DNA of 32,418 nucleotides from Holophagaceae bacterium (GTDB taxonomy: Bacteria > Acidobacteriota > Holophagae > Holophagales > Holophagaceae), in the NCBI GenBank assembly GCA_009783055.1, contig WRHW01000024.1:1-32418 (forward strand), read 5' to 3'. The position numbers and the translations under genes are program-made. Below, piece after piece: positions 7,007 to 15,123 of the stretch (its first letter is position 1; each line of letters starts with the position of its first letter). Below the pieces are notes generated by a model. It was not told where the DNA came from. It worked only from the letters and a program-made list of their open reading frames with translations, and ran no database searches.

Positions 7007-8734
7007 TTATCCCAGGAATGCCTTAAGGGTTTTTGAGTATCTTGGATGGCGAATTTTTCGTAATGCTTTGGACTCAATCTGCCGAATACGCTCTCTGGTA
7101 ACAGCAAACTCACTGCCGACCTCCTCAAGAGTATGTTCGCTCGCCTCATCTCCAACGCCAAATCGCATTCGCAACACTTTTTCCTCTCTTTCTGAAAGGG
7201 TCTGGAGTACCGTGTTTACGGATTCTTTGAGCCGTTGCTGGGTGACTTGCTCGACCGGTGATACTACAGCTTTATCTTCGATAAAATCTCCCAAATGACT
7301 GTCTTCTTCTTCTCCTATGGGTGTTTCGAGACTGATGGGTTCCTGGGCAATTTTCATTACCTTCCGTACTTTGGAAACAGGCATGTCCATCGCTTTCGCA
7401 ATTTCTTCACTAATTGGCTCTCTACCAAGTTTTTGCACCAACTCCCTTTGAGTCCGAATCAACTTATTGATAGTTTCAATCATGTGGACAGGGATACGAA
7501 TCGTTCTTGCCTGGTCAGCAATCGCCCTGGTAATCGCTTGGCGAATCCACCAGGTAGCATATGTGCTAAATTTAAAGCCCCTGGAGTATTCAAATTTGTC
7601 AACAGCCTTCATTAAACCAATGTTGCCCTCTTGAATCAGATCAAGAAACTGTAAGCCTCTGTTGGTGTATCTCTTTGCGATAGAGACTACCAAACGTAAA
7701 TTTGCTTCAATTAGTTCAGCCTTGGCTGCACGGCTGATGCTCTCTGCCTGTTTGAGCTTTTGCACGTCTGCGTGAAAACTCTCGCTCTCTGTCTCGTATC
7801 TTTCAAAAAAAAATTTCAATTCAGCCGTTATTACATTTATTTCTTTTTTGTATTTTTCTTTCAAAGAAGCAAAGGTGGGATTTGTAATCCTATCCTTAAG
7901 TTCTCTCAATCTCCGTTCGCCGTCCCTAACTTTTTCATGATGTTTCATGATCTTATCTATAAGCCGTGTAATAGCCAGGCTATTAAGCCCTAAACGGCGT
8001 ATTTGACGGCTGACCAAGGCACGGCGGACAAGAATTTCACGCTGAATCTTCTTCTTTTTTTTCTTTGGAACGTTTGTGTCTGAAACCATTTCTTTCAATA
8101 GTTCCTGAAGAGCCTTATCGTGGATCAATAATTTTTGGAACTGATGATGAACATGTTGGGTTGCTGAAGTAACCCCAACTTCTTCATCCTCATCAATTTC
8201 ATCGGATAATCCAACTACTTCCCTGATTTTGCCCGGATTTTCCTTCAACATCCTCCCAATATCAATCAGCAAGCTAGATGCCAGGCGGCTGCGGGAAAGG
8301 GATCTCATTACACCCCTGATTCCAACTTCTATACGTTTGGCAATTTCAACTTCGTCCTCGCGCTTCAAAAGGGGGACGGTTCCCATTTCTTTTAAGTACA
8401 TACGTACAGGGTCGTTAAATTTATCGCCTTCGGGGGAATCAATGTCAACATCAATGCCCTTTTCTTTGTCGATTCTGTTAAAAACGTCAAAAGGGACTTC
8501 CATTTCAGCTTTGACAACCCGTCCTGCCTCCAGGGCTTCTTCTACAGAAACACCTACACCGACACCAAGTTTTAGAAACATCGACTCCATCAACTCAATG
8601 TCATCAACAATGGAACTGGTCTCTGGCAAAAAATTATTTAGTTCGTCTAGAAGAACGTAACCACGCCTCCTGCCTTTTAAGATGAGTGCTTTTGTAAGTG
8701 TAAAATACCATTCGCTAGGAGTACTAAAAATCAT
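7007..8734 (-). CDS. rpoD: RNA polymerase primary sigma factor RpoD
   Basis: This 575-residue sigma-70 has all canonical regions. Region 1.1 is compact but recognisable ([17 protein letters not shown], 22-38). Region 1.2 is near 107-137 ([12 protein letters not shown]). A non-conserved lysine/glutamate-rich insert spans about 140-335 and carries a six-lysine run (224-229). Region 2 is at 340-410 ([43 protein letters not shown]), region 3 at about 415-495, and region 4 at 505-570 with the helix-turn-helix [20 protein letters not shown]. Such a full set marks the housekeeping factor rather than an alternative sigma. ATG 8734 with GAGG about 7 bases upstream is preferred to the TTG one codon earlier. 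dnaG, a frequent partner, is not next to it. Confidence 0.95.
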   Translation of the reverse strand: MIFSTPSEWYFTLTKALILKGRRRGYVLLDELNNFLPETSSIVDDIELMESMFLKLGVGVGVSVEEALEAGRVVKAEMEVPFDVFNRIDKEKGIDVDIDSPEGDKFNDPVRMYLKEMGTVPLLKREDEVEIAKRIEVGIRGVMRSLSRSRLASSLLIDIGRMLKENPGKIREVVGLSDEIDEDEEVGVTSATQHVHHQFQKLLIHDKALQELLKEMVSDTNVPKKKKKKIQREILVRRALVSRQIRRLGLNSLAITRLIDKIMKHHEKVRDGERRLRELKDRITNPTFASLKEKYKKEINVITAELKFFFERYETESESFHADVQKLKQAESISRAAKAELIEANLRLVVSIAKRYTNRGLQFLDLIQEGNIGLMKAVDKFEYSRGFKFSTYATWWIRQAITRAIADQARTIRIPVHMIETINKLIRTQRELVQKLGREPISEEIAKAMDMPVSKVRKVMKIAQEPISLETPIGEEEDSHLGDFIEDKAVVSPVEQVTQQRLKESVNTVLQTLSEREEKVLRMRFGVGDEASEHTLEEVGSEFAVTRERIRQIESKALRKIRHPRYSKTLKAFLG

Positions 8735-8737
8735 CAA

Positions 8738-9291
8738 AAACCTCAGAACTCTTCAGTATAGTTTGCTTGTATCAAAAATCAATACAAAAATATTTTTGAG
8801 CCAATTGCGCTGTAGTATTTTTCCGGGCATTTTGGGCGGGCCTGGCCGGAGGGCGTGGATACAGGTCTGCCTTTTTTGACCAAAATCTTTCCAGAATGCC
8901 TCGTCTGCTACTGTCAGGACAGACCAATGCCCCATGTTGGGCACGGCAAAGCCAGCGACCCGTCGCTTCTAATCCTGGATTGCCGTTTAATTCATAACGA
9001 AGCGATAGATTTTAATCAATTATTGAAATCAAATTACTTAGAGTATTTTTTGTTATGTGATTTCTGGAATCCAGGTCTCATGAGTCAGACTGGTTTTTCC
9101 CTAAGCTGCCTTCGTTCTGCTGTTTGCGGAGAAACACTTGCTGAAATCAAAATACATCCCAATTCAAATCAAAAAAACCATTTGATTGAATTCCGAAGTA
9201 AAATGAAAACTCGCATGTGGCTCTGATGGATTCCAGACGGCTCTGGAAATGAAAAATTAACATCATGCGTTAGACTGGGGAGGGTCAGAAA
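8738..9291. other. 554-base gene-free region between rpoD and the cupin gene
   Basis: The rpoD promoter occupies the left end. Short inverted repeats crowd 8911-8967: CTGTC/GACAG, GCCC/GGGC, GGC/GCC and AGCGAC/GTCGCT. They could fold on either strand, but they match no riboswitch I know well enough to name. An open frame at 8855-9226 (plus, GTG start) has no family resemblance, and its only GGAGG lies two bases from the start, so I do not call it a gene. The right end provides the GGGGAGGG ribosome-binding site of the cupin gene. Confidence 0.5.
8755..8782 (-). promoter_or_regulatory. sigma-70-type promoter of rpoD
   Basis: On the minus strand, TTGATT (8777-8782) and TATACT (8755-8760) are separated by 16 bases, close to the -35/-10 consensus. 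The expected start of transcription would leave a leader of roughly 15-20 bases carrying the rpoD GAGG site. Confidence 0.5.
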
Positions 9292-9813
9292 ATGCAGGTA
9301 ATCAAAATGGTAAAAACAGTTACAAATGGATTGTTCCCATTTTGCGTGGGATTGCTGGTAGTCGTATTGGGCACCATGGCTTGCGATACGGCTCCAAAGG
9401 AGAGTATAGACGTTACATTGAAAGATTATGGCCCAGAACCAACCGTGCTGAATATTGAGGCCTATACATTGTCGAACAGCAATTTCAGAACAACACTGTG
9501 GACCGGAAAACATCTTCAAGCAACGCTGATGACCATTCCGGTGGGTGGTGATGTAGGCTTGGAACAACATCCCGATACCGACCAATTTCTGCGCATTGAG
9601 GAAGGGTCAGCTAATGTATTGATGGGTGACACTGAAGATTCGCTCACATTCACCCAAACCGCAGGAAAGGATTTTGCCATATTTGTTCCCGCAGGCAAAT
9701 GGCATAACATTATCAATACAGGCGACGTGCCGTTGAAGCTATATTCCATCTATTCGCCTGCGGAACACCCGCATGGTACGGTACATCGGACGCAAGAAGA
9801 TGATGTACATTAA
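9292..9813 (+). CDS. exported or lipoprotein cupin-domain protein
   Basis: This 173-residue protein joins a hydrophobic export segment (14-29, ending GTMAC with Cys31 as possible lipidation site; the lipobox is imperfect) to a single cupin barrel. The cupin contains FRTTLWTGKHLQ (65-76), IPVGGDVGLEQHPDTDQFLRIEEG (starting at residue 82; metal-site candidates His93, Gln98, Glu103/104) and PAGKWHN (133-139, His138). This closely resembles a family of small cytoplasmic cupins in anaerobes annotated as mannose-6-phosphate isomerase-like, which usually lack an export segment. An excellent GGAGGG precedes ATG 9292. Substrate and reaction are unknown. It stands alone, convergent with the next operon. 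Confidence 0.82.
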   Translation: MQVIKMVKTVTNGLFPFCVGLLVVVLGTMACDTAPKESIDVTLKDYGPEPTVLNIEAYTLSNSNFRTTLWTGKHLQATLMTIPVGGDVGLEQHPDTDQFLRIEEGSANVLMGDTEDSLTFTQTAGKDFAIFVPAGKWHNIINTGDVPLKLYSIYSPAEHPHGTVHRTQEDDVH

Positions 9814-9823
9814 TATCAAGTTC

Positions 9824-9850
9824 AATACCAGTCGGAAGCAACTTGGTATT
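9824..9850. terminator. inverted repeat between convergent genes
   Basis: AATACCA (9824-9830) and TGGTATT (9844-9850) form a 7-bp stem with a 13-base loop in the 70-base gap between the cupin gene and the convergent minus-strand operon. No T tract follows on either strand, so terminator function is weakly supported. Confidence 0.3.
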
Positions 9851-9883
9851 AATTAAAAAGCCTCGATCGGGGAATCCTATTCT

Positions 9884-10381
9884 TTATTTCGTGTTCGTGC
9901 TGTTGTCTTGAATTACCTCAAACCGTGTCCTCTTTAGCCAAACTGTGCAGGATTCGTTTCGGTCATCCTTTCCATCCCAGCGCAATTGTTTTGGCCCATT
10001 TTTATCTTTGCGGCTGGCTTTGACACCCGGCCCTATTCCTTCTGTCAGAAGGCGGGCTAATCCATGAGAGTCATTCAGTTCTGGCAAAAAGGGGATTGGC
10101 AGTCCACTTAAAGAGTGTGAGCGTTTGTCAATATTATTTCGTGGTATTTGAATTCTGTAGCCATTGTCCTTGTCGCCTTGCAGCAGCATTAATCTTTCAC
10201 CCAGGGCGTGCAATTCAATAATTATTTTGCCATCAGACAGCCCTACAAGTACCACAAGGGTTCCTTTACCTTCACCTGAAGGAGAAGCAAAGCCCCAATC
10301 GTACAGTGCCCGAAACGTTTGCGGCGTTTTAGGCTGTACGTATTCAATAATCACTGGCGGTAAAAAAATCACTGCTGCCAT
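9884..10381 (-). CDS. uncharacterised protein, possibly LolB/DUF4292-like
   Basis: This 165-residue protein is the last gene of a four-gene operon. The central part, with GKGTLVVLVGLSDGKIIIELHA (37-58) followed by GERLMLLQGD, alternates strands in a way that recalls the LolA/LolB or DUF4292 lipoprotein-carrier fold, but this is a resemblance by eye only. Unlike LolB it has no signal peptide and no lipobox. Its ATG lies inside the end of the TPR gene (13-base overlap), so translation is probably coupled. If the LolB idea fails, I have no alternative function. It is convergent with the cupin gene. Confidence 0.6.
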   Translation of the reverse strand: MAAVIFLPPVIIEYVQPKTPQTFRALYDWGFASPSGEGKGTLVVLVGLSDGKIIIELHALGERLMLLQGDKDNGYRIQIPRNNIDKRSHSLSGLPIPFLPELNDSHGLARLLTEGIGPGVKASRKDKNGPKQLRWDGKDDRNESCTVWLKRTRFEVIQDNSTNTK

Positions 10382-12264
10382 CCGTCATAGTCATCTGAAG
10401 CTGGGTCTTGATCAGCCTCCACTTCTTCTAGTGCTTTTATCGCTAATTCGGTTTTCAATTTGGCAACCCTGTCTGATAATTTTTCCCTGTCTGGAAAAGC
10501 AAAGGCAAGTGCCTTTTCCCATTGCTCAAGGGCTTCTTCATGTCTGTTCAGATTTAGCAGGGTCTCTCCTAAGTGTTTGAGTGTTTCCGGACTGAATGGA
10601 TTGGCTTCTATGGCTTTTCTAAAAAATGTTTCGGCTTCGATGAATTGTCCTTGCTTAAACAGCACCCAGCCCCAACTGTCCAGATATGATGAATTGCCTG
10701 AGTCCTGGTCAAGGGCCGCCTTGATGAGAGAAGCAGCTTCCTTTATGTCTCCATCGTTTTCAAGCAGATGGTAACCGAGATTGTTTTGTATTATTGAGTC
10801 GCCTGGGGCTAACTGCTGGCACAAGCGCAATACACTTAGAGCTTCTTTTTTTTGACCGAGCGACTCCAGTGCGTTGGATTGAAGCAACAAAAGCTCAAAA
10901 TCGTGGACTGGGGATATGTCGCGTGCCTCTTTTATTATTTCCAGGCATTTGTCCCACTGCCCAAATTCTGCCCAAAGATGTGCTGAAATTTTTAAGTGTA
11001 TTTGTTGAAAGGCATTTTGTAATTCCTGGCTAGGAGAATATTCCCTTTCCAAAAAATCATTTGATATTGCTGAAGCAACCCTGAAAATAAATTGTCCGGG
11101 GAAAGTCCTTATCCCTCGTTTCAGTGCAGCGTGTGCAGATGAATTATCCTTTATTTGTAGCAAAGCCTGGGTCTGTTGGCCGAACAATAACGAATTTTCT
11201 TGTACGTCGTTCCAGGATTTCATGACTTGCAACAAATCGTTTGGGCGATTGAGCATGAGTAGACAAAAAGAAAAAAAGCTCCTGGCATGTTCGAAAAAAT
11301 CGTCTTGTTCTGAATAGATTGGCTGGCTGAGCAAGTCCTTAAGAATGACATATGCTTCAGACGGTCGGCCCAAATTCATCAGGCAATATGCTTGTTGGAT
11401 ACTATTTTGAGGGTCAAAGTCAATGCTCTGGGCTTTTGCAAGGTTTTGAAGGGCTTCTTCAAAGCGATCGGCTTGTCGTTGCACAAGCGCAATGTTCTGC
11501 CAAACGGATGGTTCGTCTGGAAAAAGTTTAGCAAGGATGGCAAAGGATTCCTCGGCATGGCCCAAATAACCCTGTTCTATCTGCTTGCGAGCCAGGTCTT
11601 CCAGCATTTGTAAATGTTGCTCAGTGGCCGATGACTCCTGAGCAAGTGCCAGGCATGCCTCCCTTAATTCGTTGTATTTATTGAGCCTATAGGCATGAAT
11701 GGCTACCCGTTCATAGGCCACAACGAAAACCGACTGGTCACCCAATGTCATTGAGGGTCGAAGCCTTCCTAAATGGAGCCAGGCACTTAAGGCACCTTGA
11801 CTGTCCTGGGTTGATTCACAGAGGTCGGCTTGGCGAAACCATAGTTCTGGATCGTCTGGAGACAATTTGGCTGCATGAGCCAGAGCAGCTTTGGCGGCAT
11901 CAGAACTCCTTCTGGGTCGCCTGGCAATAGCAAATTCTATAAATGCCAGATTTGTGGCTGCCTCTGCACTTTTTGGTGCAAGCTCTGTTGCTTTTTTGGC
12001 TGCTGCAAGGGCACCATCAATATCCTGGATTTCCATCAGAGCCTCTGAGAGGCGCAGTTGAGCTTCAGAACTGTTTGGTAATGCTGCGACAACTTTTCTA
12101 TAAAGCTCAACGGCTCCGGCAGAGTCATTGCCGCCGTTTACTTTCTGCATCTCCCTGGCGCGCAAAAACAACTGTCTGGGATCTTCCTGGGAGATAATCG
12201 TTGTGCAAAAAGATAGTTGAAAAAATATTTGGGCTGCAATAGTTGAAAAATATTTGGTTTCCAC
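10369..12264 (-). CDS. tetratricopeptide-repeat (TPR) protein
   Basis: This 631-residue protein is built from TPR helices along most of its length. Clear units are near 64-98 (SEAQLRLSEALMEIQDIDGA), about 245-285, and a dense C-terminal group near 455-600 (NNLGYHLLENDGD, SYLDSWGWVLFKQGQFIEAE, ETLKHLGETLLNLNRHEEAL). The N-terminus has a hydrophobic stretch (8-24) compatible with export or anchoring. TPR arrays act as protein-binding scaffolds; no catalytic domain is seen. It starts with GTG at 12264, preceded by GAGGTGG, 9 bases after the aroB stop. Its position between aroB and a possible LolB-like protein suggests an envelope-related role, which is inference. Confidence 0.85.
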   Translation of the reverse strand: METKYFSTIAAQIFFQLSFCTTIISQEDPRQLFLRAREMQKVNGGNDSAGAVELYRKVVAALPNSSEAQLRLSEALMEIQDIDGALAAAKKATELAPKSAEAATNLAFIEFAIARRPRRSSDAAKAALAHAAKLSPDDPELWFRQADLCESTQDSQGALSAWLHLGRLRPSMTLGDQSVFVVAYERVAIHAYRLNKYNELREACLALAQESSATEQHLQMLEDLARKQIEQGYLGHAEESFAILAKLFPDEPSVWQNIALVQRQADRFEEALQNLAKAQSIDFDPQNSIQQAYCLMNLGRPSEAYVILKDLLSQPIYSEQDDFFEHARSFFSFCLLMLNRPNDLLQVMKSWNDVQENSLLFGQQTQALLQIKDNSSAHAALKRGIRTFPGQFIFRVASAISNDFLEREYSPSQELQNAFQQIHLKISAHLWAEFGQWDKCLEIIKEARDISPVHDFELLLLQSNALESLGQKKEALSVLRLCQQLAPGDSIIQNNLGYHLLENDGDIKEAASLIKAALDQDSGNSSYLDSWGWVLFKQGQFIEAETFFRKAIEANPFSPETLKHLGETLLNLNRHEEALEQWEKALAFAFPDREKLSDRVAKLKTELAIKALEEVEADQDPASDDYDGWQQ

Positions 12265-12273
12265 TTTTCCACC

Positions 12274-13299
12274 TCAATGTGGTCTTGTCATCATCAATAG
12301 TTTTGCATGAATTGATTCTAAAGACTCGGGTGAAAATTTTTGCTGGACTGGGGTTGTGCCAGGGATTGGAATTATGAAATGGACTTTACCCCCATCTTCA
12401 TTTTTTTTGTCCCGTAACAAGAATGGGATACATTTTCCCCAAGCTGGAATGTGCTGTGATAGGGGAGCAAGTTGGTTAGCCATTTTTTCTGTAAAGCTGT
12501 TTGGAAATGAAGCGATTTTGTTGTTTTCAGATAACAGGCAGGCCATTAATAATCCAAGTCCTACCGCTTCGCCATGCAGAAGGGAATGGTTTGATGCGGC
12601 TTCCAAAGCATGTCCAAAAGTATGGCCCAGATTTAGCAAGCGTCTATGGCCCTTTTCCCTGAAATCCTGGTGTACGATGCCTATCTTTAGAGCAATCGCC
12701 CATTTTATGTCTTCGGTACTCAATTTTTCACATTCCAGTAATGACTCTGCTCGGCTTAGGTCACCTTCAATTAATGCCATTTTTACTAATTCCCACATGC
12801 CAGATTTTTGGTGTTTCTGCGACAGACTGTCCAGAAATTTAACAAAAACAACTGTTTGCTCGGGGTGATGAAAGGTTCCAGCCAAATTTTTGCCAGAATC
12901 AAGATTAACACCTGTTTTGCCCCCGATACCTGCATCTATTTGCCCCAATAGAGATGTAGGCCATGAATGCCATGGAATCCCTCTCGAATATAGACTTGCC
13001 GCCAGTCCGCCCATGTCGGTCATTATCCCACCGCCGACCACTACAAGAATGTAATTTCTGTGGATGTTGCATGCGGCCCAATGTTCAAGCCAAGGTACGA
13101 TGGTCTCGATTCGTTTTGTGGCCTCGCTTGTTTCAACCCACATGGTAACTGGCGGCTCTGGCAAGCTAAAGGATTGCCAAATAGAACGAACAGATATATC
13201 ACCTAGCAATATCCATGAGGTTGTTGGCAGGTATTCAGAATGAGGCTCGTCTGAGATAACTACTTTGGTTGGGAAGCCGCAGGGTGTCTCAAGAAACAA
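12274..13299 (-). CDS. aroB: 3-dehydroquinate synthase
   Basis: This 341-residue enzyme catalyses the second step of the shikimate pathway (DAHP to 3-dehydroquinate), using NAD and a divalent metal. It has the NAD-site VVGGGIMTDMGGLAA (87-101), PTSLLGQIDAGIGGKTGVN (114-132) and NLGHTFGH (223-230). The metal ligands map to Glu170 (WELVKMA), His226 and His242 (LLHGEAV). Length is slightly below the usual 350-370, mostly at the N-terminus. The start is TTG 13299, two bases after the peptidase stop, with GGGAG 8 bases upstream. No other shikimate gene is nearby; it is embedded in an operon with an M28 peptidase and a TPR protein. Confidence 0.94.
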   Translation of the reverse strand: MFLETPCGFPTKVVISDEPHSEYLPTTSWILLGDISVRSIWQSFSLPEPPVTMWVETSEATKRIETIVPWLEHWAACNIHRNYILVVVGGGIMTDMGGLAASLYSRGIPWHSWPTSLLGQIDAGIGGKTGVNLDSGKNLAGTFHHPEQTVVFVKFLDSLSQKHQKSGMWELVKMALIEGDLSRAESLLECEKLSTEDIKWAIALKIGIVHQDFREKGHRRLLNLGHTFGHALEAASNHSLLHGEAVGLGLLMACLLSENNKIASFPNSFTEKMANQLAPLSQHIPAWGKCIPFLLRDKKNEDGGKVHFIIPIPGTTPVQQKFSPESLESIHAKLLMMTRPH

Positions 13300-13301
13300 A
13301 T

Positions 13302-15002
13302 TTACCGCTCCCTGAGGATGGCTTCAGCTTGCAGCTCTTGCCCATCACGAATCCACTTGACGATGACTTTATCGCCGCCTTTGAATGTTCCGAGGGCTTC
13401 CATGAAGTCATAAATGTCTGTGATTGCCATTCCACCGAAGGAAATAATTTGGTCGCCAGCCTTCAGGCCTATTCCCTCAGCAGTCGATCCAGGTGTTGTG
13501 CCAGAAATACGAAATCCACCAGAACCGCCCGAAAAGTCGGGCACTGTTCCGAAGGAAATGCGCCTGATAGAGGTTGACACTTGGCGTGTATCAAGTTGGG
13601 CAGTACTCGTATCGAACAAGGGCAGTTCTTGTGCATTGGCTAAGCCTTGAACCACTTTTTTTGCATAATCAGCTATCCGTGCCATTCCCGGGATGTTCAA
13701 GCGGTCGATTGTGTCCCTGGGAGTGTGATAGTCAGTGTGGATACCTGTGAAAAAGAAAAACGAGGGTATTCTTGCTGTTGCAAAACTCATGTGGTCTGAC
13801 CCACCCATAGCGAGGCCCAGGTCGCCTCCGATGGCTATACCTTCAGGGGCCAGGCTGTGGTACTGTTCCAGAGTAGCGCTTGTGGCACCCAAGCCTCCTA
13901 CGTGCAGGGTTGGGTTAGTATTATCCAGGCGACCAACCATGTCGAAGTTGACCATGAATTTGATTCTTGGAATGGGCACGGTCGGGTACTGAATCCAGTG
14001 CGCGCTCCCCAGCAGACCATCTTCTTCACCAGAAAAGTGGACGAATAACACAGAACGTTTTGGCGGGGCAATCCTGAGCTGTCTTGCAAGTTCCATGAGC
14101 ATTGCAGTGCCACTGGCGTTGTCATCAGCCCCGGGGTGCAACTGGCCAGCACTGCCACGGCTATTGCGCTCACCCATTCCAAGGTGATCCATGTGGGCAC
14201 CAAGAACTATGTATTCTTTGGACAAATCAGGGTCTGAGCCTTGGAGAATGCCAATGACATTGGGTAGTTTGACTGTAACCCTGCGCGTGCGAATACTCAA
14301 ATCCATAGTCATGCCAGCCAAGAACTTTGTAGCTGGACCCTCTGTAACAGATTCAACTAATTCCTTTGTGGTGCCCCACTGTCCGTCAAGTTTATTCATT
14401 GGGAGGCTCAGCACGGGGACAGGATGAGTAAGTGGGCCTTCTAATCGCTTAAGAGATTCAGGTGTTTGTTTTTCTTCCAAAACAATAATTCCAATGGCAC
14501 CAAGATTTGCGATACGCCGAATTCTGGTATGCAGTTCTAAATCCGATCGAGCAATTTCGCGGATTGCATTTATATCAGGTATTTTGCGCGATATGGCTAC
14601 AACGGTTCCTTTGGGGTCTATGCCCCCAAAATCGTTCCAAGCAGTTGTTGTCAATCCGTACCCTGCAAAAAGAATTGGAGCCTTTTTAAAGTTTCCATCT
14701 CCGCTCGATCCCAGCATTTCCACATCTTTGCCAAAGGCAAGTGTTTTCCCTGCCAGGCTACATGAAGCACTGGCCCTTTTGATGTTATTGACAAAAGGAT
14801 ATGTTTGTCGGTCAACATTCAGGCCCAGATTTTTATATCTCTTTTGAATGAAATCTGCTGCTTTTTGGAGTCCTTTGCTGCCATTTTCCCTTCCTTCCAA
14901 TTTTTGGCTGACGAGGTAATTGATATCCATTGTGAACCGTTGCTCAACAGATGATTGAGCTATCAAGGTTATGGCAAAAAAGAGGCAAATTAGCTGGCGC
15001 AT
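13302..15002 (-). CDS. exported M28 zinc aminopeptidase with PA insert and C-terminal PDZ domain
   Basis: This 566-residue protein has a signal peptide (about 1-16). A PA-like insert (about 90-235) sits within an M28 peptidase, and a PDZ domain follows (about 480-563; ISFGGMAITDIYDFMEAL). The dinuclear zinc and catalytic residues are visible: His270 (GAHMDH), Asp293 (GADDNASG), the Glu326-Glu327 pair (SGEED), Asp354 (NFDMVGR) and His426 (TDYHTPRD). All are intact, so peptidase activity outside the cytoplasm is expected; the substrate is unknown. AGGAAG precedes ATG 15002. It is the first gene of the operon continuing with aroB, TPR and a possible LolB-like protein, and is divergent from the ABC exporter gene. 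Confidence 0.92.
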   Translation of the reverse strand: MRQLICLFFAITLIAQSSVEQRFTMDINYLVSQKLEGRENGSKGLQKAADFIQKRYKNLGLNVDRQTYPFVNNIKRASASCSLAGKTLAFGKDVEMLGSSGDGNFKKAPILFAGYGLTTTAWNDFGGIDPKGTVVAISRKIPDINAIREIARSDLELHTRIRRIANLGAIGIIVLEEKQTPESLKRLEGPLTHPVPVLSLPMNKLDGQWGTTKELVESVTEGPATKFLAGMTMDLSIRTRRVTVKLPNVIGILQGSDPDLSKEYIVLGAHMDHLGMGERNSRGSAGQLHPGADDNASGTAMLMELARQLRIAPPKRSVLFVHFSGEEDGLLGSAHWIQYPTVPIPRIKFMVNFDMVGRLDNTNPTLHVGGLGATSATLEQYHSLAPEGIAIGGDLGLAMGGSDHMSFATARIPSFFFFTGIHTDYHTPRDTIDRLNIPGMARIADYAKKVVQGLANAQELPLFDTSTAQLDTRQVSTSIRRISFGTVPDFSGGSGGFRISGTTPGSTAEGIGLKAGDQIISFGGMAITDIYDFMEALGTFKGGDKVIVKWIRDGQELQAEAILRER

Positions 15003-15123
15003 TAAATTCTTCCTTAGGAAATATGAAAAATTGCATCCATGGCGAACTAAGATAATACCAGAGCAGATTTCAGAACGGGAATTATTTCCAACACTGCAAA
15101 TCGGCTCAAGGAATACTGATTAT

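Noticed and set aside
8040-8068. Possible frameshift at the run of lysine codons in rpoD
   Set aside because: The reading frame continues intact on both sides and the run lies in the variable insert of the sigma factor, where such charge runs are tolerated.
8911-8980. Possible c-di-GMP-I (GEMM) riboswitch, because of CAGGACAGACC and ACGGCAAAGCC
   Set aside because: The GNRA tetraloop, its receptor and the conserved spacing are missing, and the nearest downstream gene start is over 300 bases away. The short hairpins alone do not support a riboswitch.
8855-9226. 123-residue open frame between rpoD and the cupin gene
   Set aside because: It has a GTG start with the GGAGG only two bases away, no recognisable domain and irregular composition; it is better read as non-coding.
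14971-15123. N-terminal 51-residue extension of the ABC exporter
   Set aside because: It overlaps the signal-peptide codons of the divergent peptidase, has no transporter-like features, and a better start exists at 15124.
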